DNA from: Thiohalomonas denitrificans
GTDB lineage: Bacteria > Pseudomonadota > Gammaproteobacteria > Thiohalomonadales > Thiohalomonadaceae
Length of the DNA stretch: 56,163 nt
Reading direction: 5' to 3'
NCBI RefSeq assembly: GCF_016841685.1
Contig: NZ_JAENYR010000018.1
Location: 1-56,163 of the forward strand
A model generated the notes under the pieces. That model was not told where the DNA came from and made no database searches. It worked only from the letters and a program-made list of their open reading frames with translations. A program made the position numbers and the translations under genes. Each line of letters begins with the position of its first letter. Within the stretch, counting starts at the first letter, position 1. Of the stretch, positions 7,929 to 16,973 are shown piece after piece.

Positions 7929-10259
7929 TTATCGGCGGGATGTGGCTGTGACCACCTTGTCCCGAGAGGGGCTATTATGCGCCATCAGGGCGGTAAAGAT
8001 AAGGCTGAGCGGCGCACCGATGGCCACCGTGGCGCCGATGGCCTTCAGCACCGGGACAGCGGAACCGGCTAGCGCACCGAAAACCAGCACGGTGGTCATG
8101 TTGCAGACCAGCAGGGCGGTTGCTGTCGCCCGGCGTTCCGCCGCATCCGTGCGCAAGCGCTCGTAGAAAAGCCCGTAATCCAGTCCGATGCCGAGCAGGA
8201 GCAGTAGCGAAGAGAGGTGAAACAGAGAGAGCGGTGTTCCGCCCGCGACCAGCAGGGCGGCCGACATGACTATCGCCGCCGCGGTGGGAGTCATGACCCG
8301 GACCACTGCGCCGGGACGGCGCAGGGCAGCAAACAGCACGCCGACGATAATCAGTGCGCCGATAGCAAAAAGCCCCAGCGCCTCGTCACGATACCCGCCG
8401 ATCAGCCGGGCCGCTTCGACCGAAAGGTCGAGGTGGGTAAGCCCCGGCGTCGTTACGGCAAACGCAGCGACGGCCTCCGGGGTTTTGACTCCGGACAGGG
8501 TGATGAGACCGACGGTCTGCCCCTCATAGGTTCTGAGCAGGGCCTGGAGCCGCTCGCCGAGAGGCGAGCCGTCCAGCATCGCGGGAAGCAGCGGCGGTAA
8601 CGAGCGGCTGGCGTCGACATCGTTGGCGAAAGGCGAGAAGAGACCTCGGCGGAAGGGCAGGTCTTCGGTCGCCTTCTCAATCCAGCGCTTCAGTTTGGAA
8701 GCTTCCGGCAACTGCTGCTGCCTCGCTTCCTGCCGTGCGATGCTCGGCAGGTAGTGCGAGGGTAGTTCGAATCCTTGCAGGGCTCCGTCGGAGACCAGCT
8801 CTTCAAGCGCCTCCTCCAGTCGCTCTGCGGATTCCAGTACATCCTGTGTGGATCCCCGTTCGATGAGCAGCAGGTGGCGGACATCGGGAGCACCGATGGC
8901 GTTTCGCAGTCGGCGGTCCAGTTGTTTACCTTCCTCGGATAACGGACTGAGCGCACTGAGATCCCGCTCCCAGACCGTATCACTGCCCGCGAGGGTCAGC
9001 ACACCGACGACTAAGAGCAGCGGCGGTAGCCAGCCGGCGCGACCGTTCATGTGTGCAAACAGCCGCTCCGCACGGTGACTCGTCACGGAAGGGAGGGTCG
9101 GCCCGAGTGTCGGCAGCACCCAGCGCGTGGTGGCGACGGCGGCGAGTAACCCGGTGATGGCGAACACGCCCAACTGGGAGAGGGCGGAAAATCCGGAAAA
9201 CAAAAGCGCGCTGTAACCCAGAGCCGTGGTGAAGACGCCGAGGCGCAGGGTCGGCCAGAGACGGCGGGCCGCTGATGCCGTGGTACCGGTTTCTCGTGCA
9301 TAACTGAAAAGATGAATAGGATAGTCCACCGCCACACCCACCAGGCTGAAACCGAAGGCAAGGGTGATTCCATGCAGGCTGCCGAAGGACAGGGTCACCG
9401 CGGCGGCCCCGGCCAACAGGCCGGTGGCCAGGGGCAGGACGCCGAGGATGACTACCGGTGCCGAGCGATACACGGCCAGCAGCAGCAGGAGTACGCCTCC
9501 GCCGGCGAGCAGTGACAGGCGGCGGGTCTCGCTGCTGATCAGACGTTTCGATTCCACAGCGAAAACCGCAGGGCCGGTCAGTTCCAGCCGCTGTCCGCTC
9601 TCCGCGCTATCCTCGAATGCCGTGCGGATCCGTTGCACCGCGGCGTGTTGTCCGTCCAGATCGAGAGTGTCGTCAGCCATGGTGATCAGGAGCAGCGCCT
9701 TGTCGCCCTCCGGTGTGAACCAGACGCCATGGTGCAAATGCGGTCCCTGCTGGCCGCCCCGCAGATTACGGGCTAGTTCACGACCGGCGGCAACCGGATC
9801 GGCCGATACGTTGCGATTGTCGACGAGAAAAGCTGAGCTCTGCGAGGTGATCTCCTCCAGCCGCTCCTCAAGCGCGTGGTGGAGACCGGCGGAGTCGAGC
9901 CGGGCCGCGGTATCGGTAAGCAGGTAACGGTAGCCAAACAGCGGTTCGGCGGAGGCGGTGGCGGTAAACGGTCCGTTCAGGACTCGTCCGAATTCGCCCT
10001 TGGCGGCAAGGAGATCGAGCATTCGGTTGCTGGTGGTCGCCAGTTTTTCGGCCTCGCCTCCCGAAAGGGCAGCGATGATTAGGCGGGAGGCCGGTCCTTG
10101 CTGCAACTCATCCAATAAGAATCGCTGCTGCTGGTCGTTTCCCTCCGGGAGAAATTGAAGAAGGTCGGTCTGGAGCGCTGGTCCGCGTAACAGGACGACA
10201 CCCGCCAAAATCAGTAGGGCGGCCCAGAGTCCCGCCGGAGACAGATGGCGTGCGGTCAC
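7929..10259 (-). CDS. MMPL/RND-family exporter (ApeN-like)
   Basis: A large inner-membrane transporter of about 776 residues with two repeated halves. Each half has one N-terminal membrane segment, a large periplasmic domain and a block of five to six membrane helices. This is the MMPL layout found in aryl polyene and xanthomonadin clusters, where it is thought to move the lipid pigment to the periplasm. The frame is open to 10433, but the extra N-terminal 58 residues come from the adjacent inverted-repeat element. The GTG at 10259 gives a normal start (TARHLSPAGLWAALLI). Its upstream region is therefore the repeat element at 10264-10620. Confidence 0.82.
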   Translation of the reverse strand: MTARHLSPAGLWAALLILAGVVLLRGPALQTDLLQFLPEGNDQQQRFLLDELQQGPASRLIIAALSGGEAEKLATTSNRMLDLLAAKGEFGRVLNGPFTATASAEPLFGYRYLLTDTAARLDSAGLHHALEERLEEITSQSSAFLVDNRNVSADPVAAGRELARNLRGGQQGPHLHHGVWFTPEGDKALLLITMADDTLDLDGQHAAVQRIRTAFEDSAESGQRLELTGPAVFAVESKRLISSETRRLSLLAGGGVLLLLLAVYRSAPVVILGVLPLATGLLAGAAAVTLSFGSLHGITLAFGFSLVGVAVDYPIHLFSYARETGTTASAARRLWPTLRLGVFTTALGYSALLFSGFSALSQLGVFAITGLLAAVATTRWVLPTLGPTLPSVTSHRAERLFAHMNGRAGWLPPLLLVVGVLTLAGSDTVWERDLSALSPLSEEGKQLDRRLRNAIGAPDVRHLLLIERGSTQDVLESAERLEEALEELVSDGALQGFELPSHYLPSIARQEARQQQLPEASKLKRWIEKATEDLPFRRGLFSPFANDVDASRSLPPLLPAMLDGSPLGERLQALLRTYEGQTVGLITLSGVKTPEAVAAFAVTTPGLTHLDLSVEAARLIGGYRDEALGLFAIGALIIVGVLFAALRRPGAVVRVMTPTAAAIVMSAALLVAGGTPLSLFHLSSLLLLLGIGLDYGLFYERLRTDAAERRATATALLVCNMTTVLVFGALAGSAVPVLKAIGATVAIGAPLSLIFTALMAHNSPSRDKVVTATSRR

Positions 10260-10263
10260 GCTT

Positions 10264-10620
10264 GGCAGCCTGTCGAACTCAGGAATAATCTGCTCGGCAG
10301 CATGCTCCTCGACAATAGGCTCCACGCTTTGTCTACGGCCGCCATCGACGACGGCGTGCGCTGCTCTACTACCTGCACCGACCCACAGGGATGTGGGAAA
10401 TGCTGGAGGATGGCCGGGAGCAATCCCTGCCATGCAGGCGTGCGCCGATGGGAGAGCGGTCCGGATTTCCCCGATTTTTCGTTACGTCGAACCACTCGGC
10501 TTTGGCTCCTTGAGAGGATAGGTTACAGACGCTCTCTGCTACCGCCATCCATGGCGGCACGCGTCCCTCTGACGCCTGCGGTCCATGCTCGTTACGATTA
10601 CCTGAGTCCGACAGGTTGCC
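10264..10620. mobile_element. Inverted-repeat element, family 2, copy in the exporter/LolA gap
   Basis: The ends are GGCAGCCTGTCGAACTCAGG (10264-10283) and its inverted counterpart CCTGAGTCCGACAGGTTGCC (10601-10620), 20 bp with two mismatches. The interior around 10460-10500 resembles the other family 2 copies (TTTCCCCGATTT followed by CGTT and GACCCACT-like bases). No transposase is encoded. Its right end codes the last residues and stop of the LolA-like gene, and its left end stops 4 bp before the preferred exporter start. It fills the 338-bp gap between these two genes. Confidence 0.65.
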
Positions 10621-11215
10621 GGGCGTCGATCTTCATCACCGTGTAATTACCGCTCGCCTCATAAGTGGTGAAGGTTCGGATGACGCCTCGGTTGCCTTCG
10701 ATGAGGATGAGGTCGAGGGCGAAGCCGAGCTTGTCGCCCCGTGGTTTCAGTTCCATCCGCCAATTGGAGCGGGTGCCGTCGAATACCACGTGATAGAACC
10801 TCTCCAGCGTCTCGCGATCACCGGCCAGGGTGGCCCGGAAACTTTCGACGAAACCCTTCACCGGCGGTGCAGCGGAGAGCCGTATTTCCTTCGTCGGCTC
10901 CCCCTGCTTCTCGATTCGAAGTGTGTCGCCATCGACCACGAGCCGTTCGGGTTTGTCGGCCTCAACAGCCTTGATCATGCTGCTGGGCGCTTCGAAGCGA
11001 AGCCTCCCACTAACCTCGATTGGAGGCCCTTCGAGTATCGGGATGTGGCGAAATTCGGTGAACAGGAGTTCATCGGATTTTTCGGCGGCTATGGCGGCGA
11101 GCGTTTGATTGAGCGACCATCCATCGGATGCACCCGCTACTCCGAAGAAGGAGCAGAGTAGCGCAAACAGAGCGCCTCTGGGAGCCTGTCGGATTATGGT
11201 GCCCGCAGCGGGCAA
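10598..11215 (-). CDS. LolA-like outer membrane lipoprotein carrier (ApeM-like)
   Basis: About 205 residues with a signal-peptide-like start (LFALLCSFFGVAGA). A LolA-like beta domain follows: a FTEFRHIPILEGP segment, GRLRFEAPSSM and a DGDTLRI strand. Such proteins in aryl polyene clusters are thought to carry the lipid across the periplasm. The gene lies between two family 2 repeat elements. The start is uncertain: the frame is open through the upstream element and the TTG at 11215, inside that element, is only a proposal. The C-terminal PVGLR and stop are also encoded by repeat sequence. Both ends therefore look remodelled, although the core is intact. Confidence 0.72.
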   Translation of the reverse strand: MPAAGTIIRQAPRGALFALLCSFFGVAGASDGWSLNQTLAAIAAEKSDELLFTEFRHIPILEGPPIEVSGRLRFEAPSSMIKAVEADKPERLVVDGDTLRIEKQGEPTKEIRLSAAPPVKGFVESFRATLAGDRETLERFYHVVFDGTRSNWRMELKPRGDKLGFALDLILIEGNRGVIRTFTTYEASGNYTVMKIDARQPVGLR

Positions 11216-11347
11216 AATGAGAGAGCGATCCCAAACTTTCGCGATTTTCGAGTCGCATAGTGGGTCTACGCAACGAGAAATCGGGGAAATTTGGGCCGCT
11301 CTCCCACCGGCGCAGTAGGAGCAGCCATCATCCGACAGGTTCCTAGG
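11181..11347. mobile_element. Inverted-repeat element, family 2, copy upstream of the LolA-like gene
   Basis: The left end is GGAGCCTGTCGGATTATGG at 11181 and the right end is CATCATCCGACAGGTTCCTAGG ending at 11347. They form an inverted repeat of about 20 bp with few mismatches. The interior has the family block GAGAAATCGGGGAAATTTGGG. The CCTAGG at the right end supplies the TAG stop of the acyltransferase gene (11343-11345). Confidence 0.72.
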
Positions 11348-12236
11348 GTTTGGACCAGAAGTCATAGAAATTGAACCAGTTATAGGGCGCCTGTCGGCAA
11401 TGGTGTTCGAGCCTGTCGGCGTATTTTTGCATCCACCGACGCACATCGTCCATTCGATCTTCACCTTCGATGGTGATCTCTTCGGTCAGTAGTTCAAAGT
11501 GGATCTCATAGCGGGAGCCGCCTCGAAGGATGCCGAATGCCAGGATGACGGGAACCTTCAGCAGGGCGGCAAGCAACAGTGGCCCCCCGGGAAATGCTGC
11601 CTCACGGCCAAAGAAGCGGCAGCAGATAGTGCGCTCATCGGTGGTGACCCGGTCTCCGAGTACACCCAGCATCTCGCCGCTGTCTACCGCCTCCTTGGCT
11701 CGAAGCAGGGTATCGGCGCAACCTATCGGAATCACAGTCCGGGTGATCTCGGGATTGACCGCATTGAGCGCAGCATTGATCTTTTCCGCGTTCCGGTCGT
11801 ACATCAGCACCTTGAGCGGCAGCTCTTTTTCAAAGATACCTCCCGCCCGCATGATCTCGAAGCTGCCGAGGTGCGAACCGAGCAGAATGAGACCTTTTCC
11901 GCGATGGAAGTGCTCCATGACCAGGGACTCGCCATGAATGCTGACGTCAAAACGGTTTTTATCGCGGGAGAGCAGATAGACCCGGTCGAGGATCACCGCG
12001 GCAAAGGTATGATAATGGCGGAAAAGGTCGCGGACAGTCGGCTTACGCCCCAGCGCCTGCAGCAGGTAATCGCGGGAGGCGGCCCGCGACTTTCCTGAAA
12101 AGAGTACGAAGTAGAGCGATATGGGGTAGAGGAAAGCCCGGGCCACCGGTCGGCCCAGCTTCAGGGCAATCCACACAATCAGGCGGATCAAAAAGCGGCT
12201 GCCCCGCTCGGGTTGTCTCATCCACTGCCGGCTCAT
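11343..12236 (-). CDS. LpxL-like lysophospholipid acyltransferase
   Basis: A 297-residue inner-membrane acyltransferase of the lauroyl/myristoyl (HtrB/LpxL) type, with the HxxxxE-type active site visible in GSHLGSFE and a later FFGREAAFPGGP block. Aryl polyene clusters usually carry one or more such enzymes, which probably attach the polyene acyl group to a lipid acceptor. Its start overlaps the dehydratase stop. The TAG stop falls within the CCTAGG end of a repeat element, so the original C-terminus may have been slightly longer or different. Confidence 0.85.
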   Translation of the reverse strand: MSRQWMRQPERGSRFLIRLIVWIALKLGRPVARAFLYPISLYFVLFSGKSRAASRDYLLQALGRKPTVRDLFRHYHTFAAVILDRVYLLSRDKNRFDVSIHGESLVMEHFHRGKGLILLGSHLGSFEIMRAGGIFEKELPLKVLMYDRNAEKINAALNAVNPEITRTVIPIGCADTLLRAKEAVDSGEMLGVLGDRVTTDERTICCRFFGREAAFPGGPLLLAALLKVPVILAFGILRGGSRYEIHFELLTEEITIEGEDRMDDVRRWMQKYADRLEHHCRQAPYNWFNFYDFWSKP

Positions 12237-12529
12237 CAGAGGGCGTTTTCGCTGGCCGGGAGGGAACCGGTGGCGATGCCCCGCTCACCGACACTGACTG
12301 TAAAGTGCATGCGTCCGTCACGCCCCGCGGCCGTATCGACCGCGAAGGTCTCACCGGGCTTGAGCGGGCTGATGAATTTGACACTGCTGAAGACGGCCCC
12401 AGCGTTATTGATCCGGGCAGCACGCAACACATGGTCGAGGATCACCACACCCGGTACCACCGGATTGCCGGGAAAATGGCCCTGGAGTGCCGGGTGGTTA
12501 GCCGCAATCTGGGCCTTGTAGGGTGCCAT
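12236..12529 (-). CDS. Hotdog-fold dehydratase (ApeI-like)
   Basis: A 97-residue small hotdog protein with the FabZ-like HPALQGHFPGNPVVPG signature close to the N-terminus. The ATG at 12529 follows a TGAGGA ribosome binding site just after the ligase stop codon. Together with the protein at 5474-5908 it gives the two dehydratases that aryl polyene systems typically have. It overlaps the acyltransferase start by one base. Confidence 0.85.
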   Translation of the reverse strand: MAPYKAQIAANHPALQGHFPGNPVVPGVVILDHVLRAARINNAGAVFSSVKFISPLKPGETFAVDTAAGRDGRMHFTVSVGERGIATGSLPASENAL

Positions 12530-12537
12530 ATCGATCC

Positions 12538-13851
12538 TCAGGTTTTCGACAACAGTTTTAGTAATCGTTCGCGAGAGAGCTTGCCGCTGGCATTTCGCGG
12601 TAGCGCCTTGACACATTGCAGCGGGCGCGGCAAAAAGACCGGATCGATGCGTTTTCCAAGTTCCTGTAGCAACTCCCTTTTGGTCCGCGTCGGAGCCACC
12701 ACGACAGCGGCCAGCCGATGTACATCACCATCGCTTGCATGCGGCACCAGAAAGGTACCGTCCTCCACGCCGTCAATGGAGTGCAGTTTGTGGTTGAGGT
12801 CACCTAACGAGCCCCGTTTGCCGGCGATCTTTACGAGATCGGCAGTCCGGCCAAGTAGCTCCAGGGTGCCGTCGCCGTTCTCCTTCAGCCGGTCATCCAG
12901 CCGGACCGGCCGGGACAGATGATCGGCTTCGGCCAACCAGTGGCTTCCCTCCCGGTGGATCCGAAAGCCCTCGAACGGTTCCCAGCCCGTTCCTTCCGCT
13001 GAGCGGCGGCTTGCCATGGCACCCGTCTCTGTACTCCCGTAGATTTCCTGGACGGGACAGCCGAATTGCCTTTCGGCGGTTCGAGCCATTTCGGTCGACA
13101 GGGGAGCGGTGGCCGAGAGTATAAACCGAAGCCCAGGCAGGGCCGTTTTTTCCGCAATACAGGCACGAAGATGGAGAGGGGTGGTTATCAGGATTCGCGG
13201 TTCAGGTACCTCAGAGAGCGCTTCGGCGAGGTTGCGCGGGAAGAATGGTCTCCCGGTATGGAACCCCCACCCCCATCGGAGGCCCAGCATGATGGAGGTT
13301 TCCAGTCCAAACATGTGTTGTGGCGGAACGGTCGCTACCAAACTGCCTCTCTCGTCCTGATCGAGACCCAAACGTCGGCCGATCCGTGTCGCACCGGACA
13401 CCATTTCGCCCCAGCGCTTGGGATTCGACCTCGGCCGGCCGGTACTGCCGGAGGTAAATACTTCGGCCATAATCTGATCCCCGGAAAAGGCGGGAATCCG
13501 TTCTGAAGGTGCACTGCAGCCGGGTGGTTCGTGGAACTCCACGCAGGCCACCCCTTCCGGGCAGGGGACGCCGTCGGTCACGCATACCGGTCGCTCCCGG
13601 TCTGATACAACCTGTTTCAGCGCTTCGGGCACGGTACTCGGTGGTAATAGGTTGGGCCGCTTGCAGACAAGGCCCGCCGTCAGGGTTACCAGAAAGCGGT
13701 AGCGGTCTTCACAGACGTTGAGAATGGCGTTGCCGGTGGTCGGTAACCGCTCCGACAGGTGATAGACATCGCCCAGAAAAGTCCGTCCGTCGATGGGACC
13801 GTGTCGGTTCCAGGCCACCGGCTGTCTGTGCGATTGCAGCAGCGGAATCAT
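12538..13851 (-). CDS. Aryl-AMP ligase (ApeH-like)
   Basis: A 437-residue acyl-adenylating enzyme. It shows the ATP-binding loop TSGSTGRPR, the YGSTETGAMASR motif, the GRTADLVKIAGKR hinge and the catalytic Lys in NASGKLSRE, all in order. In aryl polyene synthesis this enzyme activates an aromatic starter acid, such as 4-hydroxybenzoate or a cinnamate, and loads it on an ACP. Its start overlaps the upstream membrane gene by 4 bp. At 437 residues it is shorter than typical acyl-CoA synthetases, as expected for the APE type. Confidence 0.88.
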   Translation of the reverse strand: MIPLLQSHRQPVAWNRHGPIDGRTFLGDVYHLSERLPTTGNAILNVCEDRYRFLVTLTAGLVCKRPNLLPPSTVPEALKQVVSDRERPVCVTDGVPCPEGVACVEFHEPPGCSAPSERIPAFSGDQIMAEVFTSGSTGRPRSNPKRWGEMVSGATRIGRRLGLDQDERGSLVATVPPQHMFGLETSIMLGLRWGWGFHTGRPFFPRNLAEALSEVPEPRILITTPLHLRACIAEKTALPGLRFILSATAPLSTEMARTAERQFGCPVQEIYGSTETGAMASRRSAEGTGWEPFEGFRIHREGSHWLAEADHLSRPVRLDDRLKENGDGTLELLGRTADLVKIAGKRGSLGDLNHKLHSIDGVEDGTFLVPHASDGDVHRLAAVVVAPTRTKRELLQELGKRIDPVFLPRPLQCVKALPRNASGKLSRERLLKLLSKT

Positions 13852-14489
13852 GGTTCCCCCCCTCTTCCGGACAAGCTTTGCGGGTCGACTCTGTACAGGG
13901 CCCGGAAGAACCGGACTGCCGAGTGGTGCCGGAAGCGGATCAATCGAACGGTAAGTTCAATGGCGAACACTCCTGCGATGAACAGGTAGTTGAGCACGTT
14001 GGCGAAGAGTGACCAAACTGCAAGCGGCGCATAAACGGCGAGTAGAATCGACTCAATCAGCATCAGGGCGAAGAACAGGGTCCAGACCCGGGTTACTTGG
14101 CGTGTGTAGCGTTGGGTGTCCGGGTCAGTCTCGTTCATCAGTATCCGGGCGAACCGGGTTACGATTGGTTCAGCGCCGGCTTGCAGACTGCGACCGAAAA
14201 GGATCAATAGACTGAGACTGACCAGAATGGGGGGCAGGTAAAGGGCCTCATAGTCACCATTTACCATGCCGTAACTGCAAAGGCCCACCACTGCAGTGGC
14301 TACGGCGGCCGTGATAAACCTGTGGGACATCAATCCACGTGAGGCATGCAGCAGGGCGACAAGCGCCACTAGTCCCAATCCTGTGCGGGCATAACCGAAG
14401 ATGATCAGAAGATGTAGCCCAACCGGGGCAGCTATGGTCAGTCCGATCGAGAGCCGAGTCAGTATGCGCCGGATGTTGGCGGCCGCCAT
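13848..14489 (-). CDS. COG4648-type membrane protein (ApeG-like)
   Basis: A 213-residue integral membrane protein with about five hydrophobic segments and a short polar loop around residues 125-145 (MNETDPDTQRYTRQVTRVWT). Proteins of this family are regular members of aryl polyene and related acyl clusters, but their function is not known to me. The ATG at 14489 is preferred because it begins just after the ACP stop (4-bp gap) and gives a hydrophobic N-terminus. It overlaps the ligase gene by 4 bp. Confidence 0.75.
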   Translation of the reverse strand: MAAANIRRILTRLSIGLTIAAPVGLHLLIIFGYARTGLGLVALVALLHASRGLMSHRFITAAVATAVVGLCSYGMVNGDYEALYLPPILVSLSLLILFGRSLQAGAEPIVTRFARILMNETDPDTQRYTRQVTRVWTLFFALMLIESILLAVYAPLAVWSLFANVLNYLFIAGVFAIELTVRLIRFRHHSAVRFFRALYRVDPQSLSGRGGEP

Positions 14490-14493
14490 CCCA

Positions 14494-14751
14494 CTACTTC
14501 GCGTTTTCCGCGATGTGGGCACTCAGCGATCGGAGCGAGGCAAAGATATTGGCATTATCGCCGTCATCGGAGCGCAGTTGGAAGCCGTATTTTTTGGAAA
14601 TGGCCATCGCCAGCTCCAGTGCGTCGATGGAGTCGAGACCGAGGCCCTCCCCGAACATGGGCTCCTCCGGCCGGATATCCTCAGGTTCCACGTCGAGATT
14701 CAGTGCGTCGACGATCAATTCGGCTACTTGCTTTTCAAACCTTTCGGACAT
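14494..14751 (-). CDS. Acyl carrier protein 1 of the aryl polyene arm
   Basis: An 85-residue acidic acyl carrier protein with the phosphopantetheine attachment site GLDSID at Ser41. Two adjacent ATGs (14754 and 14751) follow a GAGGGGG ribosome binding site, and the second has the better spacing. It is the first gene of the left-arm operon and should carry the growing aryl polyene chain. The 122 bp upstream separate it from the divergent outer membrane protein gene, so the promoters of both are probably there. Confidence 0.87.
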   Translation of the reverse strand: MSERFEKQVAELIVDALNLDVEPEDIRPEEPMFGEGLGLDSIDALELAMAISKKYGFQLRSDDGDNANIFASLRSLSAHIAENAK

Positions 14752-14873
14752 CATTCCCCCTCTACACGAGGTAAAGCTTTTCGACTTCTGGACATGAAGT
14801 TCAATATGCCGCAAGACTGCAGCGCGCAGGATAACTACAATCGGGCGGCCTATTTTCCGGGGGGGGCGACACG

Positions 14874-15731
14874 GTGTCAATAAAGAAAACTCATCCGCCT
14901 GATCGGTCGTTGGCTGTTCAGGTAACCGTCATTGCGCTGATATTTCTGGTCGGAGGGCGAGCCGCCTGTGCCAAACAGGCCCCGATGTGGGAGTTGGGGG
15001 CTGGCATCGGGCACATCCGTTTTCCCGATTATCGCGGCGCCGAATCGATTTCGGACTATCGGGTCGGCTTTCCCTATCTGGTGTATCGCGGCGACCGGCT
15101 CAAGCTTGACCGCGAAGGTTTTCGTGGTCTGCTGTTCGAGTCCGAGCACTGGAAGTCCGATTTCAGTATCGATGGATCGGTCCCGGTGGACAGTGATAAT
15201 GGGGGGTTGCGTGCAGATATGCCTGACCTCGACCCCGCCCTCGAAGTGGGGCCCTCGCTGGTCTATGAATTCAGCCGCAGTTCGGCCCGTACTGTTGCGC
15301 TGCATCTGCCTGTACGGGCGGTAATTGCCACCGACCTGCGAAAGGCCCATCTGGAAGGCTGGGTGTTTCATCCCCACCTCCGTGCCAACTACTGGGGTCG
15401 GTTCAATTTCGGTGTTTCCGCGGGTCCGCTGTTCGGGGCTTCGTCCTATCACCGCTACTACTACGCCGTCGATCCCGATTACGCCACCCCGGAGCGGCCC
15501 GCCTACCGACCGGATGGTGGTTATAGCGGTTTTCGCATCACGCTGAGTGTTTCGCGCCGGTTCGGCCGCTTGTATGTGGGATCATTCCTGCGCTATGACG
15601 ACCTCTCCGGTGCGGAGTTTGCCGACAGCCCGCTGGTGGAGACGGAGCGGGCGGTGATGGCAGGGGTGAGCATGGCCTGGATCTTTGCTGAGTCGGATCG
15701 GATGGTGACCATCGCCGTCAACGAGCGTTAG
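14874..15731 (+). CDS. MipA/OmpV-family outer membrane protein
   Basis: A 285-residue predicted outer membrane beta-barrel with an N-terminal signal (AVQVTVIALIFLVGG). MipA/OmpV features include GAGIGHIRFPDYRGA near the N-terminus and alternating amphipathic strands to the end. It begins at a GTG and is divergent from the pigment operon. Its position between the two arms of the cluster suggests an outer-membrane role linked to pigment or to lipid placement, but this is inference. Its stop codon overlaps the left direct repeat of a family 1 element, so the extreme C-terminus may have been altered by that insertion. Confidence 0.82.
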   Translation: MSIKKTHPPDRSLAVQVTVIALIFLVGGRAACAKQAPMWELGAGIGHIRFPDYRGAESISDYRVGFPYLVYRGDRLKLDREGFRGLLFESEHWKSDFSIDGSVPVDSDNGGLRADMPDLDPALEVGPSLVYEFSRSSARTVALHLPVRAVIATDLRKAHLEGWVFHPHLRANYWGRFNFGVSAGPLFGASSYHRYYYAVDPDYATPERPAYRPDGGYSGFRITLSVSRRFGRLYVGSFLRYDDLSGAEFADSPLVETERAVMAGVSMAWIFAESDRMVTIAVNER

Positions 15732-15738
15732 GGTACCC

Positions 15739-16001
15739 CAGGGCAACCGCATACTTTGAAGTGAGCGGTGTAAGTCCTTGATAGCAGGTCGTCGGCAGCA
15801 CGCCGCCAAGGATGGTGGTGTTAGACAATGCAGGAGCACACTTGTCGAGGGATGCTGCCGCCGAGCGTACACGATGAAAGACGATTGCTCCTGCATAATC
15901 TTCACTTCCCTACATCCCTGTAGGTCGTATTCACAGCGTACCGGCTATCAAGGACCTGGTTCGCTCGCCGGCATCAAGAATGTGAGTATGCATTTACCCT
16001 G
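15739..16001. mobile_element. Inverted-repeat element, family 1, copy 1 (263 bp)
   Basis: It begins CAGGGCAACCGCATACTTTG and ends ATGCATTTACCCTG. Its imperfect terminal inverted repeats share CAGGGyAAmCGCATACT and, further in, GTCCTTGATAGC. It is flanked on both sides by the 9-bp direct repeat AGGGTACCC (15730-15738 and 16002-16010). There is no coding capacity. An internal palindrome (TGCAGGAGCA / TGCTCCTGCA-like) is shared with copies 3 and 4. It fills most of the 364-bp gap between the outer membrane protein gene and the YdcF-like gene. Confidence 0.85.
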
Positions 16002-16053
16002 AGGGTACCCCCACCGGCCCCATTCCTGTTGAAGGGTGTTTGAATCCGAGTTC

Positions 16054-16088
16054 GGGGCAGCACAAGTAGATGGACACTCTGCTGCCCC
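16054..16088 (-). terminator. Hairpin downstream of the YdcF-like gene
   Basis: A 9-bp stem, GGGGCAGCA / TGCTGCCCC, lies 8-42 bp past the stop codon of the minus-strand YdcF-like gene. There is no clear U-tract, so it may be a weak terminator or an RNA 3' stabiliser. Confidence 0.4.
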
Positions 16089-16095
16089 GGGGCAG

Positions 16096-16761
16096 TCAGT
16101 TGATGCGAGCCAAATTGAAGCGATTGCCTCTCCACTCCGACCAGCGCCTTCCGACCCGGTACCAGTGCAGGAAGTAGCCTTCGCGCAGAATGGCCAGCAG
16201 CTGGATCGGGCCGTAGGTGAAATGCTCTTCGGCCGCACACAGCCGATGGTTGAGACCGAGTCCGCGAGCCAACTCCGAGGTGCGAGCGAGATGGTAGCGG
16301 CAGGTTATAAGCACGGCGACGGGGTTTCCGAGCGCCGGGAGCATTTCGCGTGCCTGACGTAAATTCTCCAGTGTGTGCCGGGAGTGATCCTCCACGTGGA
16401 TCGCCTCTGGCGGGATTCCCTGTCGGACAAGATATTCCCGGCCCGCTCCCGCTTCGGAGAGCTGTGCCCGTCCGGTATACCCACCCAGAATGAGGATGTG
16501 AGCGCCCGGGGTATCGGCGAATAGGCGTACGGCTCGATCGAGACGTCGCTCGAAATCGGGTGTCGGGGTGTCGCTTTGCAGTTTTTGTCCGAGCACAACC
16601 AGCAAGGGGCCGGCCGAGTGGGGCGGAGTTCGTCGCGCCGTACTCAGGACCCGGTGCGACTGCCAAAGCCAGGAAATGCCGCCCGTGACGACGATGATAA
16701 GAGAGGAAAGGGCGAGCATTCGAATACCATCACTGCCAATCGTCTTTAGATAATTATGCAT
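16096..16761 (-). CDS. YdcF/SanA-like DUF218 membrane protein
   Basis: A 221-residue protein with one N-terminal membrane segment (ALSSLIIVVTGGISWLW) and a DUF218 domain. The domain shows LLVVLGQKL, ILGGYTG, the HVEDHSRHTLEN block and LITCRYHLAR. Family members include SanA, ElyC and YdcF, which are linked to cell-envelope physiology. The ATG at 16761 is the most compact start, and longer in-frame starts exist upstream. It is divergent from darA and lies between the two arms of the pigment cluster. No direct role in pigment synthesis is known. Confidence 0.78.
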   Translation of the reverse strand: MHNYLKTIGSDGIRMLALSSLIIVVTGGISWLWQSHRVLSTARRTPPHSAGPLLVVLGQKLQSDTPTPDFERRLDRAVRLFADTPGAHILILGGYTGRAQLSEAGAGREYLVRQGIPPEAIHVEDHSRHTLENLRQAREMLPALGNPVAVLITCRYHLARTSELARGLGLNHRLCAAEEHFTYGPIQLLAILREGYFLHWYRVGRRWSEWRGNRFNLARIN

Positions 16762-16973
16762 AGTTCCCAATCCGCGGATGGAGCCTGACAGGCTGGCGCA
16801 CCTCACCAGCATTTCCCCTTCTGTCCACAAGGGACAGCGTGACACACTGTGACGTATCATGTATTTTTCACGCCCGGTCGGAGAACCCCGCATTCATCGG
16901 CGTTAAAAATCAGAAGGGAGCATCGATAAAGCAGGCCGAAAAGGGTAGGTCACCGCTTTCTCGCTCTATTTCC

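Noticed and set aside
15739-16001. Family 1 repeats considered as structured RNA genes or group II intron pieces
   Set aside because: Terminal inverted repeats and flanking direct repeats fit transposition better. No intron domain V or maturase was recognised.
16839-16973. Longer DarA start at 16839
   Set aside because: The flavodoxin fold begins at the ATG at 16974. The upstream stretch shows no conserved residues and overlaps the divergent gene's leader.
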